From positions 1-14,361 of the forward strand of contig JAJRVI010000146.1 in NCBI GenBank assembly GCA_024277405.1: a DNA stretch of 14,361 nt, in the 5' to 3' direction. The DNA is from Fidelibacterota bacterium (lineage in GTDB: Bacteria; Bipolaricaulota; Bipolaricaulia; Bipolaricaulales; Bipolaricaulaceae). The notes beneath the pieces are model-generated. The model saw only the letters and a program-made list of their open reading frames with translations. It had not been told where the DNA came from and searched no databases. The position numbers and the translations under genes were made by a program. This document shows positions 5,095 to 11,833 of the stretch, one piece after another (the stretch's first letter is position 1; the number at the start of each line of letters is the position of its first letter).

Positions 5095-6906
5095 ATGTGT
5101 GGAATTGTGGGTTACGTGGGTCACCGTGAGGCGCGGGAGGTGTTGTTGGAGGGCCTGCGGCGCCTGGAGTACCGGGGCTACGACTCCGCCGGCCTGGCCA
5201 CCGTTCGGGACGGGAAGATCCACCTCCTCCGGCGGGTGGGGAAGCTCTCCGAGCTCGTCGGGGCCGCGGCGGGGGCCAATCTCCCCGGCAACACCGGGAT
5301 CGGCCACACTCGCTGGGCCACCCACGGGCTCCCCACCGAGGAGAACGCCCATCCCCACACGGACTGTGCGGGGAAGATCGGCTTAGTCCACAACGGGATC
5401 ATCGAGAACTACCGCGAGCTCAAGCGCCGGCTCCTCGAGGCGGGGCATACCTTCCGTTCCCAGACGGATACCGAGGTGTTGGTGCACCTCATCGAGGAGC
5501 ATTACCGCGGCGATCTCCTGGAGGCGGTGAAGCTTGCCCTCGCGGAGGTACGGGGCGCGTTCGCCATCGCCGTCCTCCACGTAGATCATCCCCGGGAGCT
5601 CGTCGCCGCCCGCCTGGGGAGCCCGTTGGTGGTGGGGAAGGGGGAGGGCGAGAACTTCCTCGCCTCCGACGCCCCGGCCCTCCTCCCCTACACGCGCACC
5701 ATGTACTTCATGGAGGACGGGGAGGTGGTGCGCCTGCGGCCCGATTCGGTGGAGCTCTTCGACCGGGAGGGTCGTCCCCGGGATGTCCCGTTCCGGGAGG
5801 TCCCGTGGGATCCCCTCACCGCGGAGAAGGGGGGATACCGCCACTTCATGGAGAAGGAGATCCACGAGCAGCCCCGCGCCGTGGGGGACACCCTCCTCGT
5901 CGGCGAGGACGTCCCCTGGGAGGGGGAGCTCCCCGTGGGGTTCCTGCGGGACCTGCGGGAGGTGATCCTGATCGCCTGCGGCACCTCTTACCACGCGGCG
6001 CTGGTGGCCGAGTACCTGTGGGAGCCGCTGTTGGGGGTCCCGGTGCGGGCGGCCATCGCTTCCGAGTTCCGCTACAAGTCCCCCGCGGTGGGCCCGGGGA
6101 CGTTGGTGGTAGGGGTGTCACAGTCCGGCGAGACGATCGACACCCTGGTGGCGGTCCGGCAGGCGAAGGCCTTGGGGGCCCGGGTCCTCGCCCTCTCGAA
6201 CATCATGGGCTCCGCCATCCCCCGGGAGGCCCACGCCGCCTTCTACACCCGGGCGGGCCTGGAGATCGGGGTCGCCGCCACCAAGACCTTCACCGCGCAG
6301 CTCGTCGCCCTGGCCCTCCTGGGGCTGCACCTCGCGCGCCTGCGGCGAACGCTCCCCGAGGGGGCGTTCGCCGAGCGCCTGGACGCGCTGCGGCGGGCGC
6401 CGGAGCTGGTGGCGGAGGCTATCTCCCTCGAGGGGGATATAGAGGCCCTCGCCGAGCGTTACTACAAGGTGACCAACGCCCTGTACCTCGCCCGCGGCCT
6501 GCTCTACCCGCTCGCCCTCGAGGGCGCCCTCAAGTTAAAGGAGATCTCCTACATCCACGCCGAGGGGTATCCCGCCGGGGAGATGAAGCACGGGCCCATC
6601 GCCCTGATCGACGAGACGATGCCGGTGGTGTTCCTCATCTCGGGGGCGGAACTCTGGGAGAAGGCCCTCTCCAACATGGAGGAGGTGAAGGCCAGGCGGG
6701 GGATCCTCATCGTCTTCTCCGACCGGAGGACCCCCGAGCTCGAGGCCCTGGCGGACCACCTCTTCCTCCTCCCCCAGGCCCCCCGGGAGCTCGTCCCCCT
6801 GGTGTTCGCCCCGCCCCTCCAGCTCCTAGCCTACCACATCGCGCGCCTGCGGGGGACCGATGTGGACCAACCCCGCAACCTGGCGAAGACGGTCACGGTG
6901 GAGTGA
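5095..6906 (+). CDS. glmS: Glutamine--fructose-6-phosphate aminotransferase (isomerising)
   Basis: A 603-residue enzyme that makes glucosamine-6-phosphate from fructose-6-phosphate and glutamine, the first step to UDP-GlcNAc for peptidoglycan and lipid sugars. The glutaminase half starts with MCGIVGYVGHR: Cys2 becomes the N-terminal nucleophile. It continues with EYRGYDSAG (25-33), GHTRWATHG (70-78), LVHNGIIENY (97-106) and QTDTEV (123-128). The isomerase half has two SIS domains: ACGTSYH (294-300), VSQSGETIDT (341-350), ATKTFTAQ (395-402) and LEGALKLKEISYIHAEG (475-491). MKHG (497-500) and the C-terminal DQPRNLAKTVTVE with catalytic Lys598 follow. Upstream in-frame starts are excluded because Cys must be residue 2. 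Expression appears to come from its own TATAAT. Confidence 0.97.
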   Translation: MCGIVGYVGHREAREVLLEGLRRLEYRGYDSAGLATVRDGKIHLLRRVGKLSELVGAAAGANLPGNTGIGHTRWATHGLPTEENAHPHTDCAGKIGLVHNGIIENYRELKRRLLEAGHTFRSQTDTEVLVHLIEEHYRGDLLEAVKLALAEVRGAFAIAVLHVDHPRELVAARLGSPLVVGKGEGENFLASDAPALLPYTRTMYFMEDGEVVRLRPDSVELFDREGRPRDVPFREVPWDPLTAEKGGYRHFMEKEIHEQPRAVGDTLLVGEDVPWEGELPVGFLRDLREVILIACGTSYHAALVAEYLWEPLLGVPVRAAIASEFRYKSPAVGPGTLVVGVSQSGETIDTLVAVRQAKALGARVLALSNIMGSAIPREAHAAFYTRAGLEIGVAATKTFTAQLVALALLGLHLARLRRTLPEGAFAERLDALRRAPELVAEAISLEGDIEALAERYYKVTNALYLARGLLYPLALEGALKLKEISYIHAEGYPAGEMKHGPIALIDETMPVVFLISGAELWEKALSNMEEVKARRGILIVFSDRRTPELEALADHLFLLPQAPRELVPLVFAPPLQLLAYHIARLRGTDVDQPRNLAKTVTVE

Positions 6907-6939
6907 GTTCACCGCGATCTGGGGTTACGCTGTGGGGCG

Positions 6940-7275
6940 ATGGTCGGGTTCCTGTTAGCTGCGTTTATGGCGACGTGGCCAGCGGTGGCGCTGGCGGCGG
7001 AGAGAACACAGGATAGCCTCGGCACACAGCTCCTCGCCTTCATCGACTCCGCGGCCTACCTGATCGGGAGCGCCCTCGCGTGGCTGATCGGGCTCGTCCT
7101 CCCCGGATCCGTGGACCCTTCCCTGGTCAAGCCCCTGGGATATCTTGGGCTCCTGACGCTCTTGCTCCTCCTCTTCAGCCTCCTCGAGGCCGCGCGCAAA
7201 CTGATCTGGCTCGTGGTCATCGTGGGATGGGTGCTGATGGTGGCCCGGATCCTGATCGAGGCCTTCCGGCGCTAA
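6940..7275 (+). CDS. Small membrane protein with signal peptide, unknown function
   Basis: A 111-residue protein I do not recognise. Residues 1-20 form a typical signal peptide ending AVALAA before ERTQ. Three hydrophobic stretches follow: a weaker one near 37-56 and two strong helices at about 64-84 and 87-107. The second strong helix ends with a basic tail (RILIEAFRR) that should stay in the cytoplasm. It begins 33 nt after glmS, and a weak -10-like TACGCT lies 8 nt before the ATG, so it may be read through from glmS or started on its own. Its TAA stop overlaps the TAG of the convergent TauE/SafE gene within four bases. The membrane-protein pattern makes it likely to be real. Confidence 0.75.
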   Translation: MVGFLLAAFMATWPAVALAAERTQDSLGTQLLAFIDSAAYLIGSALAWLIGLVLPGSVDPSLVKPLGYLGLLTLLLLLFSLLEAARKLIWLVVIVGWVLMVARILIEAFRR

Positions 7276-8027
7276 AGGCCCTTCGAGACCATCCGGAAGG
7301 CGGCGTAGAAGAGGACGAGGCTGAAGAGCCGCCGCAGGACCGCCTGGGGGAGGGCTCTGCTGATCCGGGGCCCGATCTGGGCACCGATGACGATGCCCAC
7401 CGAGAGGGGGAAGACGAGGTCCCAGTGGGTGTTCCCTTGGAGGGCGTGTTCCACGGTGGCGATCGCCGCGGAGGGGATCATGACGAGGAGGCTCGTGGCC
7501 ACCGCGGTGTGGATCTCCCTCCCGAGGAGCAGCGCGAACCCCGGCACCATGATCGTTCCCCCTCCGAGCCCGAAGAGGCCGGCCGTAACCCCCGCCAGCG
7601 CCCCCACCGCTAGCCCTCCGTAGGGGTAGGGGAGGAGCTCCCGGGGCCGGCCCCCGAGGTCCTTGGGGGTCTTCCCCAGGGCCATCACCAGCCCCATGAG
7701 GGCGAGGAAAGCCCCGAAGGCGACGAGCAACCCCCCGGTGGCCACGTGTTCGCTCAGCGCCGCGCTTCCCCACGAGGTGAGGATCGCCGCCGGGGCGGCC
7801 CACAGGGCGAGCTTCGGGTCGCTCATCCGGGCCTTCCCATAGGCGAGCGAGGCCGAAAGCCCCATGAAGAGTACCCCCGCGATGCTCGTCCCCACCGCCT
7901 CCTGGGCCCGGCTCACGAACCCGGCGAGGACGAGGAGCGGCACCATGAATGACCCCCCGCCGATGCCGATCATGGACGACACGATCCCGATGGCGACTCC
8001 GCTCGCGAGGAGGATCGGTATCTCCAT
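7272..8027 (-). CDS. TauE/SafE family membrane permease
   Basis: A 251-residue polytopic protein with about eight transmembrane helices in two homologous halves. Each half opens with the family's repeated motif: GIGGGSFMVP (21-30) and GLGGGTIMVP (153-162). Each continues with AVGTSIAGV (44-52) or AVATSLLVM (175-183). Members export sulfite, sulfoacetate or related organosulfur anions across the cytoplasmic membrane, but many have unknown substrates. No sulfur-metabolism gene is adjacent to narrow this one. The ATG at 8027 lies 7 nt after a TATCCT -10-like box, with no Shine-Dalgarno except a possible GGTG, so the mRNA may be leaderless. It converges on the small membrane protein gene with a 4-nt overlap. 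Confidence 0.92.
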   Translation of the reverse strand: MEIPILLASGVAIGIVSSMIGIGGGSFMVPLLVLAGFVSRAQEAVGTSIAGVLFMGLSASLAYGKARMSDPKLALWAAPAAILTSWGSAALSEHVATGGLLVAFGAFLALMGLVMALGKTPKDLGGRPRELLPYPYGGLAVGALAGVTAGLFGLGGGTIMVPGFALLLGREIHTAVATSLLVMIPSAAIATVEHALQGNTHWDLVFPLSVGIVIGAQIGPRISRALPQAVLRRLFSLVLFYAAFRMVSKGL

Positions 8028-8034
8028 GGCACCG

Positions 8035-8040
8035 AGGATA
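8035..8040 (-). promoter_or_regulatory. -10-like box (TATCCT) of the TauE/SafE gene
   Basis: TATCCT on the minus strand ends 7 nt before the ATG at 8027. The same hexamer precedes the GT4 and padR starts. No good -35 is seen (TGGCGC at 17 bp). Confidence 0.4.
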
Positions 8041-8076
8041 GCGGGTGCGGACGGCCCGCGCCAGACAGTTCCACGC

Positions 8077-8082
8077 TACAAT
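8077..8082 (+). promoter_or_regulatory. -10 box (TACAAT) for the small secreted protein gene
   Basis: TACAAT would start transcription near 8089. That gives a leader of about 22 nt carrying AAGGAGG. No clear -35 is visible upstream. Confidence 0.45.
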
Positions 8083-8098
8083 GGCCTACCGAAGCGAC

Positions 8099-8105
8099 AA
8101 GGAGG
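8099..8105 (+). promoter_or_regulatory. Shine-Dalgarno AAGGAGG fixing a GTG start at 8111
   Basis: AAGGAGG ends 5 nt before GTG at 8111, ideal spacing. It also places a signal peptide exactly at the N-terminus, which rules out the longer in-frame reading from 8045. Confidence 0.7.
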
Positions 8106-8110
8106 TGAGT

Positions 8111-8521
8111 GTGCTGAGGATCGGTTGTGTTCTGACGGCGGCGTGCCTGATGTGGATGGCCCCCGTCCGTGGCGCGGAGGGGCCCGGGGAGCCACGGCTC
8201 TTCCCGATCGCCTCGGCGGAATCCCTCCTCGGGCGGGGGGCGGGGCCGGCGGTGCTCCACGTGCTTGTCCTCCCGGATGGATCCGCGGTGGTTCTCCGTC
8301 CCATCTCCCCCGAGGAATACGGTGCGTTCCAGATCCGCGCCGTGGCCCCGGAGATCATCGAGCGCGAGATGCTCGCGTCCTGCATCGTCCTCCCCCAGGT
8401 GACCCCGGGGGAGGTGGGGAATGCGGGGGCATGGGGGCTCATCAAGTGGGCGATCAACGCGATCAGTGGCTTCACCGTGTTCCCCGACGTCCCACCCGTG
8501 CCCCGGTGTTGTGTTCCGTAG
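8111..8521 (+). CDS. Small secreted protein, unknown; faint phage tail-chaperone-like motif
   Basis: A 136-residue protein starting at GTG with AAGGAGG five bases before. Residues 3-21 are a signal peptide (basic Arg3, hydrophobic core, cleavage near VRG-AEG). The mature part holds SAVVLRPISPEEYGAFQIRA (58-77), then IIEREMLASCIVLPQ (82-96) and AINAISGF (114-121), and ends in a double cysteine (CCVP). To my eye this order of RPL/S-x-x-EY, a helix, C-V/I-L-x-P and a final SGF resembles small tail-assembly chaperone proteins of some siphophages. The resemblance is unproven and odd for a secreted protein. Three mature cysteines (C91, C133, C134) could form a disulfide or bind metal. No phage genes are nearby. 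It precedes the DUF1385 gene by 33 nt. Confidence 0.7.
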   Translation: MLRIGCVLTAACLMWMAPVRGAEGPGEPRLFPIASAESLLGRGAGPAVLHVLVLPDGSAVVLRPISPEEYGAFQIRAVAPEIIEREMLASCIVLPQVTPGEVGNAGAWGLIKWAINAISGFTVFPDVPPVPRCCVP

Positions 8522-8554
8522 CGGCGCACGCTAGGATGGAGGCTCGGTGATAGG

Positions 8555-9415
8555 ATGCCCATAGGTGGACAGGCCATCGTCGAAGGCGTGTTGATGCAGA
8601 ACGGGGACCGCGCGGTGATCGCCGTGCGGAACCCCGGGGGCGAGATCGTGGTGGAGGAAATCCCGCCGCCCCCCCGGCTCGGGAGGTGGCGGGATGTTCC
8701 GTTCATCCGCGGCCCCGTACGGCTTTACGAGATGCTCTCCCTGGGGATGCGCGCCCTCTCCCGCTCGGCGGAGATCGCCTACGGGGAGACCCAGAGCCGG
8801 GCGGAGTTCGTGTTCACCCTTGTGCTTGCCCTCGCGGTCGTGGTCGGGGGGTTCGTGGTGCTCCCGGTCTTCCTGGCGGGGTTCCTCCCCTCCGGTAATA
8901 GCCTCGCCTTCAACCTCCTCGAGGGAGGGATCAGGATCGCCCTCTTCCTCCTGTATATCTGGGGCATCTCCTTCCTGAAGGATGTGCGCCGCATCTTCCA
9001 GTACCACGGGGCGGAGCACAAATCGGTGCACGCCTTCGAGGCCGGGGCCGGGTTCTCCCTCGAGGCCGCCAAGCGCGCCTCGCCGCTCCACCCCCGGTGC
9101 GGGACCACCTTCGTCCTCTTCACCGCGGTGCTCGCCATCCTCATCTTCTCCCTGATCCCCAGCCGCGTCTTCTGGGTCCGGGTCGTGGGGCGGCTCCTGC
9201 TCCTCCCGGTGGTGGTCTCGGTGAGCTACGAGATCCTGCGGCTCGGGGGGAGGTACCCATACTCCCCGTTGCTCAAGCCCCTGGTCCTCCCGGGCCTCCT
9301 CCTGCAACGCCTGACCACGCGGGAGCCGGACGAGGGGCAGCTGGAGGTGGCCCTGGCCGCCCTGCGTCACGCGGTGGAGGGGGCGAGCGCCGCCAGTTCC
9401 TCCACCACCGAATAG
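8555..9415 (+). CDS. DUF1385 (YqhQ-like) membrane protein
   Basis: A 286-residue protein with all family landmarks. The N-terminal GGQAIVEGVLMQ (4-15) is followed by a first helix pair (about 88-112) and a helix near 124-140. Then come YHGAEHKSVHAFEAG (149-163) and HPRCGTTFVLF (178-188), which carry conserved His, Glu and Cys, and further helices (about 184-226). The closing PGLLLQRLTTREPDEGQLEV is typical. Function is unknown. The conserved polar residues next to the membrane could bind metal, which is my inference. GGAGG lies 12 nt before the ATG, a wide spacing, and a TAGGAT is at 8532-8537. The last 49 nt overlap the convergent PHP-domain gene. Confidence 0.93.
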   Translation: MPIGGQAIVEGVLMQNGDRAVIAVRNPGGEIVVEEIPPPPRLGRWRDVPFIRGPVRLYEMLSLGMRALSRSAEIAYGETQSRAEFVFTLVLALAVVVGGFVVLPVFLAGFLPSGNSLAFNLLEGGIRIALFLLYIWGISFLKDVRRIFQYHGAEHKSVHAFEAGAGFSLEAAKRASPLHPRCGTTFVLFTAVLAILIFSLIPSRVFWVRVVGRLLLLPVVVSVSYEILRLGGRYPYSPLLKPLVLPGLLLQRLTTREPDEGQLEVALAALRHAVEGASAASSSTTE

Positions 9416-10215
9416 GGGATCCTGATCCTCCCCAGGTATTCCTTGTCCGAGCCCGGGCCGTGGTCATCGGAGCCCCCGGTGGCGATGAGCCCCAGCCGTC
9501 GGGCGAGGCGCTCGAGCTCCTCCACCCCGGTGTGGACCGGGGCGCCAGCGAGATCGTAAGGGTAATGGACCTCGAGGGCCTCCATCCCCTGGCGCTTGAG
9601 CTCGGAGAGCACGCCGTCCCAGTCATCTATGTCCAGGAACCCCGGGTGCGCCAGGGCGGCCACGCCCCCGGCGGCGCGGATCGCCCCGATCACCTCGTGG
9701 CTTTTGGCCCGGGGAAGGGGGACGTAGCAGGGCATATCGTTCCCGATGTATCTCTCGAACGCCTCCCGCACGGTGGCCACCACGCCCCGCTCCACCAGGG
9801 CCGCGGCGAGGTGCGGCCGCCCCACCGACTCGGTGGCCCGGGCCGCCACCTCCTCATAGGTGATATCGGTGCCGAGGAGCTCGTTGCAGCGGGAGATCAT
9901 CTCCCTCATCCTCAGGACCCGGGCCTCCCGCATCCACGCGAACAGCTCCCGCAGCGCGGGGTGGCGCGGCTCCACGAAGTAGCCCAAGATCTCCGCGCGT
10001 CTTCCCCCGACCTCGGCCTTTATCTCCACCCCGCAGATCACCTCGACCCCCTCCACGTCGACGCGGGGAGCGGTGAGCTCGGGGGAGATGGTGTCGTGGT
10101 CGGTGATGGCGATGCAGGAGAACCCCAGGGCTTTGGCGCGGCGGACGGTCTCGGCGAGCCCGGCCGTCCCGTCGGACCATTTGGTATGCAGGTGCAGATC
10201 AGCCCACCTATCCAA
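9367..10215 (-). CDS. PHP-domain phosphoesterase (RNase AM/YciV type)
   Basis: A 282-residue cytoplasmic metal-dependent phosphoesterase of the group that includes 5'-3' exoribonuclease/nucleoside 3',5'-bisphosphate phosphatase. The trinuclear metal ligands are in place: DLHLHTKWSDG (6-16), ITDHDT (37-42), Glu64 in CGVEIKAE, GRPHLA (132-137), AHPG (189-192), EVHYPY (215-220) and GGSDDHG (247-253). It probably degrades short RNA or 3'-phosphoadenosine-5'-phosphate-like nucleotides. The start is TTG at 10215, chosen because GGGAGG lies close upstream and the first metal motif begins at residue 6. It is divergent from padR across 92 bp, with a 12-bp palindrome in its upstream region. Its 3' end overlaps DUF1385 by 49 nt. 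Confidence 0.93.
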   Translation of the reverse strand: MDRWADLHLHTKWSDGTAGLAETVRRAKALGFSCIAITDHDTISPELTAPRVDVEGVEVICGVEIKAEVGGRRAEILGYFVEPRHPALRELFAWMREARVLRMREMISRCNELLGTDITYEEVAARATESVGRPHLAAALVERGVVATVREAFERYIGNDMPCYVPLPRAKSHEVIGAIRAAGGVAALAHPGFLDIDDWDGVLSELKRQGMEALEVHYPYDLAGAPVHTGVEELERLARRLGLIATGGSDDHGPGSDKEYLGRIRIPYSVVEELAALAPSTA

Positions 10216-10220
10216 GTTCC

Positions 10221-10226
10221 CCTCCC
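10221..10226 (-). promoter_or_regulatory. Shine-Dalgarno GGGAGG fixing the TTG start of the PHP gene
   Basis: GGGAGG on the minus strand (within AAGGGAGGGG) lies 5 nt before TTG at 10215. No in-frame ATG is near, so this decides the start. Confidence 0.65.
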
Positions 10227-10227
10227 T

Positions 10228-10239
10228 TCAAGATCTTGA
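10228..10239. promoter_or_regulatory. 12-bp perfect palindrome TCAAGATCTTGA, possible operator
   Basis: A perfect palindrome lies just upstream of the PHP gene's Shine-Dalgarno. It also sits just downstream of a -10-like TAAGCT (10246-10251, minus strand), at the expected transcription start. It could be an operator or a chance palindrome. Confidence 0.3.
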
Positions 10240-10268
10240 GCCTCCAGCTTATCCCGACGGGGGGCACG

Positions 10269-10297
10269 TTGCCAGAACTTCCAACTTGGAATATCCT
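10269..10297 (+). promoter_or_regulatory. Predicted padR operon promoter
   Basis: TTGCCA (10269-10274, 5/6 to consensus), a 17-bp spacer and TATCCT (10292-10297, 4/6) end 10 nt before the padR ATG at 10308. No Shine-Dalgarno lies between, so the transcript has at most a few leader bases. This is the best-formed plus-strand promoter in the window. Confidence 0.65.
10279..10291. promoter_or_regulatory. Palindrome TTCCAA-C-TTGGAA in the padR promoter spacer, likely operator
   Basis: Six-base arms are perfectly inverted around a single C. The palindrome lies wholly between the -35 and -10, touching the -10. A dimeric PadR bound here would block RNA polymerase, so autorepression of the regulator and importer is the simplest reading. 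Confidence 0.55.
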
Positions 10298-10307
10298 TCG
10301 GGGACCG

Positions 10308-10841
10308 ATGGCCGAAGCACCTTTCCCCGTGGAATTCGCGGTCCTGGGGCTGCTGGCCCGGGGGCCGCGGCACGGCTACGAGCTCAAGAAGGAGATCGAG
10401 CGTTCGCTCCGCCCTATCTGGCGTATCGCCACCAGCCGCCTCTACCTCGCCTTGTCCCGGCTGGAGAACGCGGGCCTGATCCGCGGGGAGCCCCAGAGCA
10501 CCGGCGGACGCGCCCGACGGGTCTACCGCCTCACCCAGGCCGGGGAGGAGCGGCTGTGGGAATGGCTGCGGAGCCCCGTGCCCGCGCTCCGCGATCTGCG
10601 GGTCGAGTTCCTGGCGAAGGTCCACTTCCTTCTCGAGCTCGCGCCCGCCGAGATCCCCGGGTTGATCGCCGCGGAGATCGAGGCCTTGGAGGCCCTCAGG
10701 GACAGGCTGCGGCGCGAGGAGCTCCCCGCCGACTCGCCCATCGCTGAGTGCGTGCGTGGATTCCGCCTGGGCCAGGTGGACGCGGCCCTCGCGTGGTTGC
10801 GGAGGCTGGCGGAGCGATTCTCAGCGGAGGTGGTGCGGTGA
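10308..10841 (+). CDS. PadR-family transcriptional regulator
   Basis: A 177-residue winged-helix regulator. The PadR DNA-binding domain spans about residues 10-85: AVLGLLARGPRHGYELKKEI, then SRLYLALSRLENAGLIRG as recognition helix and wing, and RRVYRLTQAGEERL. A helical C-terminal dimerisation domain of the virulence-activator type (about 95-175) follows. PadR proteins are usually repressors released by small ligands. This one heads the importer operon: its TGA overlaps the binding-protein GTG by 4 nt. ATG 10308 was chosen over an in-frame start at 10236 because the promoter and operator lie in between and the domain begins right after it. It probably represses its own operon through the palindrome at 10279-10291. 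The effector is unknown. Confidence 0.92.
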   Translation: MAEAPFPVEFAVLGLLARGPRHGYELKKEIERSLRPIWRIATSRLYLALSRLENAGLIRGEPQSTGGRARRVYRLTQAGEERLWEWLRSPVPALRDLRVEFLAKVHFLLELAPAEIPGLIAAEIEALEALRDRLRREELPADSPIAECVRGFRLGQVDAALAWLRRLAERFSAEVVR

Positions 10842-11833
10842 GGACTCCCATGTTCCTCTGTATCGCGGCGTTGCTCATCCCGTCCATCCTCGGTCTCGGG
10901 GATACGGTCGCCGTGGTCGATCAGGCGGGGAGGGAGGTCACGGTTACCCTCCCCGTGGAGCGCGTGGTGAGCCTCTACGGGGTCGCCACCATGTACCTCT
11001 ATGCCCTGGGAGTCCACGACAAGCTCGTCCTCGGGACCTACGTGGGCCTGAGGCCCGGGACCCCCTCGTGGGAGGCCCTCGCCACGGTGGATCCGGATTT
11101 GAAGGGCAAATACACCCACACGAAGGCCTCACTGGAGGAGGTCCTCGCCCGGGAACCCGACCTCGTCCTCGCGAGTTCCCGCGATCTGGAGATGGTCCAG
11201 GGGCTCGCCGCCTTCGGGATCCCGGCGGTCGTCCTCCACGCCGAGGACGTGGCGGGGATCGAGGGGGCCACCGGCCTCCTCGGGCGGATCTTCGGGGTCG
11301 AGGCGCGGGCGGACCGGCTCCTGGGGTATTTCCGGGCCAACGTGGAGCGGATCTCCGGGCTCATCGCCGAGGTGGGGCTCGAGGCCCCCCGGGTCCTGTT
11401 CGTGGGGACGCGGCCGCTTCGGGTGGCGAGCGGGGGGATGTATCAGACCCAGCTCATCGAGCTCGCCGGCGGGATCCCGGTGACGAAGGGACTGCGGGGC
11501 TACTGGCAGGACGTGGACATCGAGCAGGTCCTCCTGTGGGACCCGGAGGTGATCTTCATCGCCCCGTACGGGAAGGTTACCCCGGCGGATCTCGTGGGCG
11601 ACCCTGCCTGGCGCGGGGTGACGGCGGTGCGGACGGGCCGGGTACACAAGATGCCCCGGGTCTTTTCCCCGTGGGACATCCCCACCCCGGAGTCCTTCCT
11701 CGGGCTCCTGTGGATGGCGGCGAAGGTGCACCCCGAGCTCGGGATCGAGGTCGTCCCCGAGGCCGAGGCGTTCTACCGGGAGTTCTACGGCTATGAGCTC
11801 CCCGAGGATCTCGTCGCGGTGATCGGGGGGTGA
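10838..11833 (+). CDS. ABC importer periplasmic binding protein, FecB/BtuF class
   Basis: A 331-residue protein with an N-terminal signal peptide (MRTPMFLCIAALLIPSILGL) and the two-lobe, helical-backbone fold of iron-siderophore, haem and cobalamin binding proteins. Landmarks are VVDQAGREVTVTLPVERVVS (26-45), SLEEVLAREPDLVLASS (98-114), the long helix near 155-180, DIEQVLLWDPEVIFI (227-241) and a C-terminal lobe with SPWDIPTPESFLGLLWMAAK. Cys8 does not sit in a lipobox, so the protein should be free in a periplasm. The ligand cannot be named from sequence. The start is GTG at 10838, with GGAGG seven bases upstream, overlapping the padR stop. The stop overlaps the permease start (GTGA). Confidence 0.92.
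   Translation: MRTPMFLCIAALLIPSILGLGDTVAVVDQAGREVTVTLPVERVVSLYGVATMYLYALGVHDKLVLGTYVGLRPGTPSWEALATVDPDLKGKYTHTKASLEEVLAREPDLVLASSRDLEMVQGLAAFGIPAVVLHAEDVAGIEGATGLLGRIFGVEARADRLLGYFRANVERISGLIAEVGLEAPRVLFVGTRPLRVASGGMYQTQLIELAGGIPVTKGLRGYWQDVDIEQVLLWDPEVIFIAPYGKVTPADLVGDPAWRGVTAVRTGRVHKMPRVFSPWDIPTPESFLGLLWMAAKVHPELGIEVVPEAEAFYREFYGYELPEDLVAVIGG

Noticed and set aside
5805..7016. 403-codon plus-strand frame inside glmS
   Set aside because: It is out of frame with the fully conserved SIS domains of glmS and low in complexity, with no start signal.
8041..8059. GCGGG...CCCGC inverted repeat upstream of the TauE gene
   Set aside because: A 5-bp GC stem with a 9-nt loop is expected by chance at this base composition.
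9097..10239. 380-codon plus-strand frame over the PHP gene
   Set aside because: It is antisense to a gene with all PHP metal motifs and has no recognisable domain or start signal.
10236..10307. Upstream start for padR adding 24 residues
   Set aside because: It would place the promoter and operator inside the coding region, and the added residues are not PadR-like.
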